From: Lentzea sp. NBRC 105346
Lineage (GTDB): Bacteria; Actinomycetota; Actinomycetes; Mycobacteriales; Pseudonocardiaceae
Assembly (NCBI RefSeq): GCF_030269605.1
Contig: NZ_BSTQ01000015.1
Span: forward strand, 62,001 to 126,000
Length of the DNA stretch: 64,000 nucleotides
Direction: 5' to 3'
Positions 42,413 through 51,267 of the stretch are shown here, piece after piece. Position 1 is the stretch's first letter. Every line of letters starts with the position of its first letter. The notes under the pieces are model-generated. The model was not told where the DNA came from, made no database searches, and saw only the letters and a program-made list of their open reading frames with translations. Made by a program: the position numbers and the translations under genes.

Positions 42413-43672
42413 ATGATCGAGCCGTGGGACGGGGACCTGACCGGGCAGGTGATCGCCGGTCGGTACGTGGTCGGCACCGTCATCGGCACGGGCGGCATGG
42501 CAGAGGTCTACCGGGCCTATGACCGGGAGTTGTCACGGTCCGTCGCGATCAAGGTCTTCGACGGGTCCGCACAGCCCGACGACGTCGTGCGGCTCGAGCG
42601 CGAGGCCCGCATGCTCAGCACGCTGCACTGCCGCGGCGTGGTCACCGTGTACGACTTCGGCGCCCACAACCGGCGGCCGTACTACGTGATGCAGGAGGTC
42701 ACCGGCGGCACGCTGCGCCAGCGGATGGCCGACCCGCTGCCGCCGGCCTTCGTGGCACGCGTGGGCGGGCAGATCGCGCAGATCCTCGGGTACGTGCACG
42801 AGGTCGGCGTCGTGCACCGGGACATCAAGCCGTCGAACATCCTGATCGACGACACCGAGAAGCAGGCCTACCTGGCCGACTTCGGGCTGGCGCTGCAGGC
42901 GCACGTCACCCGTGTGACGAAATCCGGGATCCTGGTCGGCACGGCCGGCTACCTCGCGCCGGAGCAGGTGAAGGGCTCGACGGTCGGTCCGAAGGCGGAC
43001 GTGTACGCGCTCGGCCTGGTGCTGCTCGAGTGCCTCACCGGGCGGCCCGAGTACCCCGGTGGCGACGCGGAGGCGGCGCTCGCCCGGCTGTCCCGGTTGC
43101 CGCGGATTCCGGCGGGGCTGCCGAAGGAGTGGTCGTCGCTCCTGAAGTCGATGACCGAGCTCGACCCGGCCAAGCGGCCGTCGGCGTTGATGTGCGCCTC
43201 GGCGTTGCTCGCGGCGCAGGAGGCCAGTCGCGGGCTGCCCGCGTTGCTGCCGGAACCCGAAGAGTCCCTTGTGGACGAGCCGCTTCCCCGGCGGCGGGTG
43301 CGCAAGGTCGGTTACGCGGTGGCCGCCGCGGCGGCCGCGGTCACGGCGCTCACCGTCATCGTGACGAACCTCGGTGGCTCGGCGCCGCCCGCGAACGGGA
43401 ACTCCGAGTCCACGTCGAAGGAGCCCTCGGCTTCGCAGATCACCGAGACCGTGTCGGTGACCGTGAACGGCACCGCGTCGACGGTGACCGTCGTGCGGTC
43501 CGGCGACGCGCCCGCGCAGGGGAGCCAGCCGAGCTCGGGGTCGGGTTCGGGGGACGCCCCGCCGAACGTCACGGAGACCAGTCACGGCAACCCGCCGGCG
43601 AGCGACCCGACCACGGCCGAGCCGACGACGAAGCGGACGACGGGCAAGCCCTCCAACCCCGGCAAGCCTTAG
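42413..43672 (+). CDS. Membrane-anchored eukaryotic-type Ser/Thr protein kinase
   Basis: ATG 42413 lies 10 bases after GGAGG; GTG 42359 is the longer alternative. The kinase domain (about residues 12-270) has GTGGMAEVYRA (glycine loop), VAIKVFD (Lys), VHRDIKPSNILID (catalytic loop), YLADFG and GTAGYLAPEQ (activation segment). A single membrane helix (VGYAVAAAAAAVTALTVIVTNLG) precedes a Ser/Thr/Pro-rich extracellular tail of about 95 residues. It is a Hanks-type signalling kinase without PASTA domains, so not PknB. No phosphatase or FHA partner is adjacent. Confidence 0.92.
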   Translation: MIEPWDGDLTGQVIAGRYVVGTVIGTGGMAEVYRAYDRELSRSVAIKVFDGSAQPDDVVRLEREARMLSTLHCRGVVTVYDFGAHNRRPYYVMQEVTGGTLRQRMADPLPPAFVARVGGQIAQILGYVHEVGVVHRDIKPSNILIDDTEKQAYLADFGLALQAHVTRVTKSGILVGTAGYLAPEQVKGSTVGPKADVYALGLVLLECLTGRPEYPGGDAEAALARLSRLPRIPAGLPKEWSSLLKSMTELDPAKRPSALMCASALLAAQEASRGLPALLPEPEESLVDEPLPRRRVRKVGYAVAAAAAAVTALTVIVTNLGGSAPPANGNSESTSKEPSASQITETVSVTVNGTASTVTVVRSGDAPAQGSQPSSGSGSGDAPPNVTETSHGNPPASDPTTAEPTTKRTTGKPSNPGKP

Positions 43673-43684
43673 CTCGCGCGGGAT

Positions 43685-43737
43685 GCTATGAGGGGACCCT
43701 TCATGGCGGTCAGCGCTTGTAAAGCTCCCCTCATAGC
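43685..43737. terminator. Bidirectional terminator hairpin (repeat family A)
   Basis: GCTATGAGGGGA (43685-43696) pairs with TCCCCTCATAGC (43726-43737). The core GCGGTCAGCGCTTGTAAAGCTCCCC differs from that at 17904-17950 in one base over about 25. It lies between the kinase and HAD genes. Confidence 0.85.
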
Positions 43738-43754
43738 GCCCCCGCCGGTAAGCC

Positions 43755-44405
43755 TCAGGCGGGTTCGGCGAACGGCAGGTCCGCCAGGTCGGCGCGCAGG
43801 TCGTCGAGCGTCTCGTAGACGGCGGAGGCGCCGCGATCGGTGAGCTCGGCCCGGGAGAATCCGCCGGTGAGCAGCCCGATGGACGGCAGGCCGGCGTGTG
43901 TGGCCGCCTCGCAGTCCCAGACGGAATCACCGATCACCACGGCCCGCGTGGCCGACGCCTTCCGGAGCGCCACGTGGATCAGGTCGGGGTCGGGCTTGCT
44001 GTCCTCCACGTCGTCGGCGCTCGTCCACAGCACGTCGCGCGCGTCGAGGACCTCCAGGTAGTGCTCCACGTGCTGCTTCTTGCCCGAGCTGGCGAGCACC
44101 ACGGAGTGCTGCTCCAAAGCCGCCGTGATCAGCCGGTGCGCGCCTTCGAGGGGCTGGATGTCGGCGAGGAACTCGTCGAACTCGTCCATCCACGCCTGGC
44201 GCACGTCGTCGCCGATCTCCCGCTCGGTCACGTCACCCGCGACGGCCGCGACCAGCTTGTCGCCGCCCATGCCGATGGCGCGGTGGATGCGCCACGCGGG
44301 CACGGTGCGGTCGAATCGGCGGAACGCCCGCGTCCACGCCACCGTGTGGTGGTAGTTCGTGTCCACCAGCGTGCCGTCCACGTCGAGGATGACCGTGGTC
44401 GTCAT
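43755..44405 (-). CDS. HAD-superfamily hydrolase (phosphoglycolate-phosphatase-like)
   Basis: ATG 44405 opens a 216-residue HAD IA protein. Motif I DVDGTLVDTNY contains the nucleophile Asp, motif II is LASSGKKQHVEHYL, motif III is SKPDPD and motif IV is GDSVWDCEAA. The small helical cap (about 20-95) is of the beta-phosphoglucomutase/phosphoglycolate type. Substrate unknown. Confidence 0.88.
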   Translation of the reverse strand: MTTTVILDVDGTLVDTNYHHTVAWTRAFRRFDRTVPAWRIHRAIGMGGDKLVAAVAGDVTEREIGDDVRQAWMDEFDEFLADIQPLEGAHRLITAALEQHSVVLASSGKKQHVEHYLEVLDARDVLWTSADDVEDSKPDPDLIHVALRKASATRAVVIGDSVWDCEAATHAGLPSIGLLTGGFSRAELTDRGASAVYETLDDLRADLADLPFAEPA

Positions 44406-44429
44406 GTCACTTCGTGTGCCCGGCAGGCC

Positions 44430-45728
44430 TCACGTGTAAACAGCGGCCACCGGCGCGGGCTGCAGCGCGGCCAGCTCACGGCGCAGCACGCCGTCCAGCC
44501 AGTGCGTGTCGGACATCCACGCCTGGTTGGTGTGCAGGCAGAAGTGCACGGCGCTGCGGTACGTCGACAGCGCGATGCCCACGGCGTGGCCGGGGGCCAC
44601 CGGCGCGACCGGGTAGAGCTCGCACAGCTCGGCCCCGTCCAGGGTCAGCGGCACCGACGGCAGCGGCACGGACGTCACGAGCGTGTCGAACAGCAGGGGC
44701 GCGCAGCGGGCGGCGACCGGCGCGGCCAGGCGGTGCAGGATCGGCGGCACGCGGTCGGCCAGCAGTGGCAGCGCGCCGGGGCCGCGGTCGGGGCCCTGCT
44801 GCTTGTTGCGGTCCATCTGGTCGCGGATGATCCGCAGGCGCTGCAACGGATCCGTCTCACCGACCGGCAGCTCGCACAGGAAGCCGGAGATCTGGTTGCC
44901 CGCGTTGCCGTTGCCGGAACGGCCGCGCTGGTTGACCGGGATCAACGCGCGGACCACGGCACCGGGACGCGCGCTGTCGTGGGCCAGCAGCCAGTGCCGC
45001 AGCGCGCCGGTCACCAGGGCGAGCAGCACGTCGTTGACGGTGCCGCCGTACTCGCGGCGGACCCGGTGCACGTCCGTGAGATCCATGCGGGCGGTCACGA
45101 CGCGGCGCGGGCGTGACGACGAGGTGAGCACCGGGGAGCTCAGCGCCGGCGGGCGCGTGTTGAGGAACACCGACGACGCGATGTCGAACGTGTCCTTCAC
45201 GCCGCGCACCATGTCCTCCAGATTGGGGAACGACCGGGCGGGCGGGGGAGCGTCCGGAATGGACAGCCGGGACTCGTCGAACAGCCGCAGCCCGAGCCCG
45301 ACGGCCTTCATGCCGTCGCACAGCGAGTGGTGCAGCTTCGCGACGACGGCGTACCGGCCGCCGGGCAGGCCGGTGACGACGTGCAGCTCCCACGGCGGCC
45401 GGTCGAGGTCGAGCGGCTGCGCCATCAGGTGTGACACCAGCGTGTTGAACCGGTCGCGGCCGCGCACGTGGTGCGTGAACACGTGATCCTCCGGCGCGAA
45501 CGCCGGATCCTCGACCCAGCGCGCGCCACCGGGCGGCAGCCACGACATGCGGGCGCGCTGGCGCATGCGGGGGATCTCCAGCACGCGTTCGCAGAGCACG
45601 GCGGCGATGCGGCTGGGGTGGACCGGCTGCCGGGGTGCGAACGTCGCCACGGCACCGAGGTGCAGCGGGTTGCTGTCGCCTTCCATGGCGAGGAAGGCGA
45701 CGTCGAGGGGGCTCAGGTGGTCTGTCAT
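44430..45728 (-). CDS. WS/DGAT wax ester synthase/diacylglycerol acyltransferase
   Basis: ATG 45728 starts MTDHLSPLDVAFLAMEGDSNPLHLGAV, the usual N-terminus. The 432-residue enzyme has the catalytic HHSLCDGM motif (HHxxxDG, about 134-141), the PLDLDRPPWELHVV block and a C-terminal LYPVAPVAPGHAVGIALSTY region, all characteristic of bifunctional acyltransferases that make triacylglycerol or wax esters from acyl-CoA. The next gene upstream in the same direction is a stress regulator, but their connection is unclear. Confidence 0.93.
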   Translation of the reverse strand: MTDHLSPLDVAFLAMEGDSNPLHLGAVATFAPRQPVHPSRIAAVLCERVLEIPRMRQRARMSWLPPGGARWVEDPAFAPEDHVFTHHVRGRDRFNTLVSHLMAQPLDLDRPPWELHVVTGLPGGRYAVVAKLHHSLCDGMKAVGLGLRLFDESRLSIPDAPPPARSFPNLEDMVRGVKDTFDIASSVFLNTRPPALSSPVLTSSSRPRRVVTARMDLTDVHRVRREYGGTVNDVLLALVTGALRHWLLAHDSARPGAVVRALIPVNQRGRSGNGNAGNQISGFLCELPVGETDPLQRLRIIRDQMDRNKQQGPDRGPGALPLLADRVPPILHRLAAPVAARCAPLLFDTLVTSVPLPSVPLTLDGAELCELYPVAPVAPGHAVGIALSTYRSAVHFCLHTNQAWMSDTHWLDGVLRRELAALQPAPVAAVYT

Positions 45729-45789
45729 AGGCGGTCCAGGAGACCAGAGCCGTGTGACATCCGCATGGCGATGAAATGACGGCCACACC

Positions 45790-46704
45790 CTATCGGGACA
45801 AGTACACCCGAACGGTGGTCCCCGTGTGACTCATGTGAGTGCGAACCAGGTCACACAACAGGTTCACCATGACCATCCCGAACGCGTCGAGCCCGGTCAG
45901 CGTCGTCGATATCGGCGTCCGCGACGAGTCGGTGACCTCGCACACGACCGTCGCGTCGTCGCGCCACATCCGCAGCACGCCGTGACCGGTGGCGTGCAGG
46001 ATGCTGTTGGTCGCGAGCTCGTTGACCGCCAGCACGAGATCTTCGACCTGTGGCCGGCGCAGCCCGGACTCGCCCGCGAACGTCTCCACTAGCTTGCGCG
46101 TGTACCAGAGGTTGCCGACCGAGAACCCGTGCAGCTCGGCCTCACCGGGCGCGGGCGGCAGCGGCAGGTTGAACTCCTCGGCCAGCTGTTCGGGTCTCGT
46201 GTAGCGGCAGCTCGGCCGGCGGACGCGGTCCTCGACGACGATCGGGTGTGTGCGCTCGGCGTCATGCAGCATGAACGGCTCCAGCCCGCGCGCGTCGTAC
46301 GGGCAGAGGATCGTGCCGTGCCGCCCGGCGAACGCCGAGTTGATCATCGCCTCGTGCTGCACGCACGCCGGGTACTCCAGTTCCGTGCGGCCGGGCCAGA
46401 TCGGCTCGCCGATGATGCGCACCGGCGCCGTGGGCGCGGACGCGCTGAACGCCAGCAGGACGCCGGGCAGGATGCGGCCGGGGTTGCGGCCCGCCTCGTG
46501 CATGTCGAGGAAGCTGACGCGGTCCGACCGGCGGCCGAGCTCGTCGCGCAACAGCGCGATGCCGGATTCGGGAACGGCGACGAGGACCGCCTCGCCCGCG
46601 TCGACCGCGGCGGATACGAACGGCGCGGTGCCGGCGAGGAAGTCGTCCTCGTCCCGGTACAGCAGCGCCTCGTGCACGAAGGGGTCGGAGGTCTGGATCG
46701 TCAT
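45790..46704 (-). CDS. MEDS-domain anti-sigma/sensor histidine-kinase-like regulator
   Basis: The 304-residue protein has an N-terminal MEDS domain (about 7-175; FVHEALLYRDEDDFLAGTAPFVSAAVDAGEAVLVAVP, then RIIGEPIWPGRTELEY) and a C-terminal HATPase domain of the RsbW/SpoIIAB type (VEDLVLAVNELATNSILHATGHGVLRMW, then GLDAFGMVMVNLLCD). There is no histidine phosphorylation motif, which suits an anti-sigma or antisense regulator rather than a true kinase. MEDS proteins are tied to stress and small-molecule sensing in actinobacteria. Confidence 0.85.
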   Translation of the reverse strand: MTIQTSDPFVHEALLYRDEDDFLAGTAPFVSAAVDAGEAVLVAVPESGIALLRDELGRRSDRVSFLDMHEAGRNPGRILPGVLLAFSASAPTAPVRIIGEPIWPGRTELEYPACVQHEAMINSAFAGRHGTILCPYDARGLEPFMLHDAERTHPIVVEDRVRRPSCRYTRPEQLAEEFNLPLPPAPGEAELHGFSVGNLWYTRKLVETFAGESGLRRPQVEDLVLAVNELATNSILHATGHGVLRMWRDDATVVCEVTDSSRTPISTTLTGLDAFGMVMVNLLCDLVRTHMSHTGTTVRVYLSR

Positions 46705-46767
46705 GGGGTCCCTGGGCGGTCCGGCGACGCTCGGTCCCCGTCATTCTGCTCCCCGTAACGGCGTTTC

Positions 46768-46799
46768 GGTGTGGGCCACCCGAGCCGGTGACCCACACC
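46768..46799. terminator. Hairpin after the secreted repeat protein
   Basis: GGTGTGGG pairs with CCCACACC, with CACC/GGTG pairing further in. It lies just beyond the stop of the gene at 46826-47662, in the gap to the MEDS gene start (46704). Confidence 0.6.
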
Positions 46800-46825
46800 C
46801 CAGACGCCGATGGGATCTGCGGACG

Positions 46826-47662
46826 TCAGTACTTGAAGGTGTAGTCGGGGGCGCCCGCGCTCAGCGCGTTGCGCAGTTGCCATTCGCGGCCGCTCTGGTT
46901 GCGGACGATGCCGACGCTGTCGACGCCGTCACCGTCCCAGTCGCCGGTCAGCGTGCAGTCGGTCTTGCCGTCGCCGAAGGTGAAGCTCTTGCCGGGAGAA
47001 CCAGCGGAGGCCTTGTCGCGCAGGATCCAGTCCATCCCGGTGCCGCGGTGCGACGTCCCGATGCCGTCGCCGCTCTTGCCGTCCCAGTCACCGACCTCGG
47101 CCCGGTCGCCCTTGGCGCCGAAGGAGAAGATCGTCGTCGGGGCACCAGCGTTCGCGCTGTTGCGCAGCGACCACTCGATCTTGTTTCCGGACAGGTGCCA
47201 GGCGCCGATGCTGTCGCCGTTCTTGCCGTCCCAGTCGCCCACGACCGGCAGGTCGATGTCGGAGCCGTAGCTGAACGACGCGTCCGGCGCGCCCGCGCTC
47301 AACGTGTTGCGCAGCTGCCACTGCAGCTTCTTGTTGGCCCACCTCGCCACGGCGATGCCGTCGCCGTTCTTGCCGTCCCAGTCGCCGACGAGCGGCATGT
47401 CGCCCTTGGCGCCGAACTTGAAGTGGAAGTCGGTGGCGCCGGAGCCGGGATCGTTGCGCAGGAACCACTCCAGCCCGTCCGCTGTGTCGTCGACGACGCC
47501 GATGCCGTCGCCGCCGTTACCGTCCCAGTCACCCGAGATCACCCACTGGTTGCCGAACCTGCAGAGCCCGGCCGAGGCCGGGGTGACGTCGGAGGCCGAC
47601 GCCGGGACGGGCACCGCCAGCCCGGCCACGGCGACCGCCAGCGACAGCAACAACCTGTGCAT
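46826..47662 (-). CDS. Secreted FG-GAP/VCBS-type repeat protein
   Basis: ATG 47662 follows GAAGGGAAG; the longer frame has no signal. A Sec signal (MHRLLLSLAVAVAGLAVPVPASA) precedes about five repeats of roughly 49 residues, each centred on GDWDGKNGDGIAV or a variant. The acidic GDWDGxxGDxI loop is a calcium-binding propeller-blade motif. Unlike the protease at 1892, no catalytic domain is attached. A surface or adhesion role is likely. Confidence 0.85.
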   Translation of the reverse strand: MHRLLLSLAVAVAGLAVPVPASASDVTPASAGLCRFGNQWVISGDWDGNGGDGIGVVDDTADGLEWFLRNDPGSGATDFHFKFGAKGDMPLVGDWDGKNGDGIAVARWANKKLQWQLRNTLSAGAPDASFSYGSDIDLPVVGDWDGKNGDSIGAWHLSGNKIEWSLRNSANAGAPTTIFSFGAKGDRAEVGDWDGKSGDGIGTSHRGTGMDWILRDKASAGSPGKSFTFGDGKTDCTLTGDWDGDGVDSVGIVRNQSGREWQLRNALSAGAPDYTFKY

Positions 47663-47843
47663 CACTTGCTTCCCTTCGTGTTCGCCCCCTTCGGGAAGCA
47701 TCAGAGCGCACCGCGGACGTCTTGTTTCGATCACTGGCCCTTGGATACGGACCATCACGCTTACGGCGCAGGGTGCGTTGGGCCGGTCGCGGGCACGATC
47801 CGGGGCATCCGGGGTGCGGACACGTTTCCACGCGTCCGGCGCG

Positions 47844-48389
47844 CTACACCTCAAGCCAGTCGCGGGCACGCTTCCACGCGTTCGCCGCGTCGGCCGGGCG
47901 GTGGGCGGGCCGTTCCGGATCGTGGACGAACCCGTGCTCGGCCTCGTAGTAGCGCACGACGGTCACGCCGCGCCGGTCGAGCGTGACGATGTCCGCCGGC
48001 CGGATCAGCGGGTCGCGCATGCCGACGAGCGCGAGCACGCGATGCCCGTTGCCGTTCAGCGCCGCCACCGCCTCGGGGCTCACCGGGCCGTAGAACGACA
48101 CCAGGCGGTCGAACCGCCCGTCCGCCGCGGCTAGGTAGGTCCGATCCCGGCCGAACCCGACTACGAGCTGACGTGCGCAGCCCACCGCGTCCGCGGCCTG
48201 CTCGATCGACGTCAAGGACTCGTCCGCCGGCGCGCACACGGTCACGTTCCACTCGGCGGCGATCCGCGCGCATAGTTCGTCGAACAGCGGTCGCAGCGCG
48301 GACTCGCCCGTCAGCAGCACGAGGCCGGCGACGGGCTCAGCCGGCCGCTCGAGGACGGCATCAGTCCCCGACGGGAGCACGATTCTCAA
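47844..48389 (-). CDS. Dienelactone-hydrolase-like alpha/beta protein lacking the usual nucleophile
   Basis: TTG 48389 follows GGAGGAAGTCCC. The 181-residue protein has a short alpha/beta hydrolase pattern (RIVLPSGTDAVLERP, LVLLTGES, RLVSFYGPVS, ALVGMRDPLI, EAEHGFVHDPERP) with the DLH-type catalytic His in HGFVHDP. The nucleophile elbow, usually GxCxG or GxSxG, reads VVGFGRDRT, so no Cys or Ser is present. It is also shorter than the usual 230 residues. It may be inactive, use another residue or have become a binding protein. The MarR gene upstream may control it. Confidence 0.7.
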   Translation of the reverse strand: MRIVLPSGTDAVLERPAEPVAGLVLLTGESALRPLFDELCARIAAEWNVTVCAPADESLTSIEQAADAVGCARQLVVGFGRDRTYLAAADGRFDRLVSFYGPVSPEAVAALNGNGHRVLALVGMRDPLIRPADIVTLDRRGVTVVRYYEAEHGFVHDPERPAHRPADAANAWKRARDWLEV

Positions 48390-48413
48390 GGGACTTCCTC
48401 CGTGGTCGCGCTC

Positions 48414-48878
48414 TCATGAGATCAGATCCCGTCGTTTGAGGTCAACTGACAGGCCTGTCGCGGAGGGTGACTCACCCGCCTCGACCACCCGCCGCAGGAT
48501 GCGCACGAGGTCCCGCCGGTCGCCCTCGGTGAGGCAACCGACGAGCCGTTCGGTCATCCGCGGCGCGGCCTGCGAGATCTCCGCGAAGATCCGGCGTCCC
48601 TCGTCGGTCAGCGTGATCAGGTAGCGCCGCCGGTCTTCGGGGGACTTGGTGCGGGCGAGGTAACCGCGGGCGTCGAGGCGGTAGACGACGTCGGCCACGG
48701 TGGACGTGTCCAGCGACGTCTGGCGGGCGAGGGTGTTCTGGTCGATGGCCGGGTTGGCCGCGATCGCGCTCAGCACCGCGAACTGCGTGGGCGTGATGTC
48801 CGGCGAGACCATGCTCGTCCACAGCTGGTGGTGGACCTGTTGCGCGCGCCGGATCAGATGTCCGGGCTGCCGGTCCAT
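48414..48878 (-). CDS. MarR-family transcriptional regulator
   Basis: ATG 48878 lies 10 bases after GGAGGT; GTG 48884 is nearer the site and possible. The 154-residue protein has the winged-helix core (TPTQFAVLSAIAANPAIDQNTLARQTSLDTSTVADVVYRLDARGYLARTKSPEDRRRYLITLT). It is divergent from pcaI and also co-directional with the hydrolase-like gene, whose start is about 25 bp downstream, so it may control either. A nearby AGTAC-GT-GTACT dyad at 48923-48934 is a candidate site for it. Confidence 0.9.
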   Translation of the reverse strand: MDRQPGHLIRRAQQVHHQLWTSMVSPDITPTQFAVLSAIAANPAIDQNTLARQTSLDTSTVADVVYRLDARGYLARTKSPEDRRRYLITLTDEGRRIFAEISQAAPRMTERLVGCLTEGDRRDLVRILRRVVEAGESPSATGLSVDLKRRDLIS

Positions 48879-48922
48879 GTCCACGGCTACCTCCACCTGG
48901 GAACGGAGAGCTCCCCGGAATT

Positions 48923-49068
48923 AGTACGTGTACTGAAGAACATACCTTGGGGTCGCGGGTGTCAACCGTAAGGTTTCTATCGATTCACCATGTGCAGCCA
49001 GTTTTGATTGACCGGTCAATGCGAATCGGCGTACGTTCGAAATACGAATTCGTGTTCGCATAGCGAAC
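48923..49068. promoter_or_regulatory. Multi-dyad control region between marR and pcaI
   Basis: Four dyads are visible: AGTAC-GT-GTACT (48923-48934), ATTGACCGGTCAAT (49007-49020, perfect), TTCG-aaata-CGAA (49036-49048) and GTTCGC-ATA-GCGAAC (49054-49068). The last two, next to the pcaI start at 49081, resemble the inverted half-sites of IclR-type PcaR proteins; the first suits MarR. The perfect 14-bp palindrome has no clear owner. Confidence 0.55.
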
Positions 49069-49080
49069 GGAGGCCGCTGG

Positions 49081-49872
49081 ATGGCCGTCATCACGTCGCT
49101 GGCCGAGGCGGTCGCGGAGGTGGTGCGCGACGGGGACACCGTCGCGTTCGAGGGCTTCACGCACCTCATCCCGTTCGCCGCGGGGCACGAGGTGATCCGG
49201 CAGCGCCGCCGTGAGCTGACGCTCGTGCGGATGACACCTGACGTCCTCTACGACCAGCTGATCGGCGCCGGGTGCGCGCGCAGGCTGGTGTTCTCGTGGG
49301 GCGGCAACCCCGGCGTCGGGTCGCTGCACCGGTTCCGCGCCGCGGTGCAGGACGGCACGCTGGAGATCGAGGAGTACTCGCACGCCGCGATGGCGAATCG
49401 GTACGTGGCCGCCGCGTCGGGCCTGCCGTTCGCCGTGCTGCGCGGGGCGCCGGGCACCGACCTGCCGTCCGTGACGCCGTCGATCAGGCCGATCACGTGT
49501 CCGTTCACCGGTGAGGTGCTCACCGCGGTGCCCGCGCTGCGGCTCGACTCTGCGGTCGTGCACGCACAGCGCGCCGATCGCGCGGGGAACGTGCAGCTGT
49601 GGGGCATCACGGGTGTGCAGAAGGAGGCCGTGCTGGCCGCGGCACGGTCGCTGGTCACCGTCGAGGAGGTCGTCGAGGAGCTCATGCCGATGCCGGGCGC
49701 GGTCGTGCTGCCGTCGTGGGTCGTCGACCGCGTGGCGCACGTGCCGGGCGGGGCGCATCCGTCCTACGCGGACGGCTATTCGGTGCGGGACAACGACTTC
49801 TACCAGCGGTGGGACGCGATCAGCCGGGACCGCTCGGCCTTCGAGGGGTGGCTGCGTGACCTACACCGCTGA
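49081..49872 (+). CDS. pcaI: 3-oxoadipate CoA-transferase subunit A
   Basis: ATG 49081 follows GGAGG-containing sequence. The 263-residue alpha subunit of a type I CoA-transferase shows the AFEGFTHLIPFAAGHEVIRQ start and the GVGSLHRFR region. With PcaJ it transfers CoA from succinyl-CoA to 3-oxoadipate. It is the first gene of the pca operon and overlaps pcaJ by 17 bases. Confidence 0.9.
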   Translation: MAVITSLAEAVAEVVRDGDTVAFEGFTHLIPFAAGHEVIRQRRRELTLVRMTPDVLYDQLIGAGCARRLVFSWGGNPGVGSLHRFRAAVQDGTLEIEEYSHAAMANRYVAAASGLPFAVLRGAPGTDLPSVTPSIRPITCPFTGEVLTAVPALRLDSAVVHAQRADRAGNVQLWGITGVQKEAVLAAARSLVTVEEVVEELMPMPGAVVLPSWVVDRVAHVPGGAHPSYADGYSVRDNDFYQRWDAISRDRSAFEGWLRDLHR

Positions 49873-50542
49873 CGAGATGATGACCGTCGCCGCCGCGCGG
49901 ACGCTGGCCGACGGCGCGGTGTGCTTCGTCGGCATCGGCATTCCCAGCACCGCGGCCAACCTCGCGCGCCGCACCCACGCGCCCGGCCTGGTGCTGATCT
50001 ACGAGTCCGGGTGCATCGGGTCGAAGCCGTCGACCCTGCCACTGTCCATTGGGGACGGTGAGCTCGCTTCGACCGCGGATGCCGTGGTGTCCGTGCCGGA
50101 GATCTTCAACTACTGGCTGCAGCCGGGGCGCGTGGACGTAGGGTTCCTCGGTGCCGCGCAGCTCGACCGCCGGGGCAACATCAACACGACCGTGATCGGG
50201 CCCTACTCCGCACCGAAGGTGCGCCTGCCCGGAGCCGGGGGAGCACCGGAGATCGCGTCCTGTTGCCGGTCGGTGATCGTGGTGGTGCGCCAGTCACTGA
50301 AGACCTTTGTGGACGGTCTGGACTTCGTCACCTCCGCGGCCGCCCCGCGCATGGTGATCACCGACCTCGGGGTGCTCGAACCGGATGACACCGGGGAACT
50401 GGTGCTGACCTCGTTGCATCCCGGGGTGTCCGCCGACGACGCCCGCGCCGCCACCGGGTGGCCGCTCGCCGTCTCGCCATCGTTGTCCGTCACGTCGCCG
50501 CCGTCCGCCGCCGAACTCGCCGTGCTCCGTTCCCTTCGCTGA
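49856..50542 (+). CDS. pcaJ: 3-oxoadipate CoA-transferase subunit B
   Basis: GTG 49856 is chosen because it follows GAGGGG and overlaps the pcaI end. The 228-residue beta subunit carries YESGCIGSKP, with the glutamate that forms the acyl-CoA thioester intermediate. The usual subunit-B order (ADGAVCFVGIGIPSTAANLA at the N-terminus, then GNINTTVIGPYSAPKVRLPGAGGAPEIA) is present. Confidence 0.9.
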   Translation: MTYTADEMMTVAAARTLADGAVCFVGIGIPSTAANLARRTHAPGLVLIYESGCIGSKPSTLPLSIGDGELASTADAVVSVPEIFNYWLQPGRVDVGFLGAAQLDRRGNINTTVIGPYSAPKVRLPGAGGAPEIASCCRSVIVVVRQSLKTFVDGLDFVTSAAAPRMVITDLGVLEPDDTGELVLTSLHPGVSADDARAATGWPLAVSPSLSVTSPPSAAELAVLRSLR

Positions 50543-50553
50543 GGAGATCTGTC

Positions 50554-51267
50554 TTGGAGCTACCGACCTACCGGCGCGACCCGGAGTCGCAACCACCGGT
50601 GCACTGGCCCGACTACGTCTCGAACCCCGGCCGCGCCCCGAAACGGCCGCTCGTGCTGATCCCGCAACGGCTTACCGAGGTCACCGGCCCGCTGCTGGGC
50701 GCGGAACGGGTCGGCCCGCACGACAACGACCTGACCATCCAGCATCCCGGCGAACCGCTCGGGCAGCGGATCATCGTCACCGGGCGCGTGCTGGACGGTG
50801 ACGGGCGGCCGGTCCCGGACACCCTCGTGGAGGTCTGGCAGGCCAACGCCTCCGGCCGCTACCACCACGCGGGCGACCGGCACCCCGCGCCGCTGGACCC
50901 GAACTTCTCCGGCGTCGGCCGCTGCATGACCGACGCGGCCGGGCGGTACTCGTTCACCACGATCCAGCCGGGCGCGTACCCGTGGCGCAACCACCACAAC
51001 GCGTGGCGGCCGGCGCACATCCACTTCTCGTTGTTCGGCACGGCTTTCACGCAACGGCTGATCACCCAGATGTACTTCCCCGGCGACCCGTTGTTCGGTC
51101 AGGACCCGATCTTCAACTCGGTCCGCGACCCGCGCGCCCGCGAGTCGATGATCGCGACGTTCGACCTGTCCGCGACCGTGCCCGAGTGGGCACTGGCGTA
51201 CAGCTGGGACATCGTGCTGCGCGGCAAGAACCCCACGCCGGTGGAAGAGGAGGACGACGATGACTGA
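50554..51267 (+). CDS. pcaH: Protocatechuate 3,4-dioxygenase beta subunit
   Basis: TTG 50554 follows GAGGAG. The 237-residue subunit has the intradiol family pattern with the iron ligands: Tyr in ASGRYHHAGD, Tyr in GAYPWRNHHN and the two His of RPAHIHFS. The enzyme cleaves protocatechuate to 3-carboxy-cis,cis-muconate with Fe(III). It is followed by pcaG with an 8-base overlap. Confidence 0.93.
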   Translation: MELPTYRRDPESQPPVHWPDYVSNPGRAPKRPLVLIPQRLTEVTGPLLGAERVGPHDNDLTIQHPGEPLGQRIIVTGRVLDGDGRPVPDTLVEVWQANASGRYHHAGDRHPAPLDPNFSGVGRCMTDAAGRYSFTTIQPGAYPWRNHHNAWRPAHIHFSLFGTAFTQRLITQMYFPGDPLFGQDPIFNSVRDPRARESMIATFDLSATVPEWALAYSWDIVLRGKNPTPVEEEDDDD

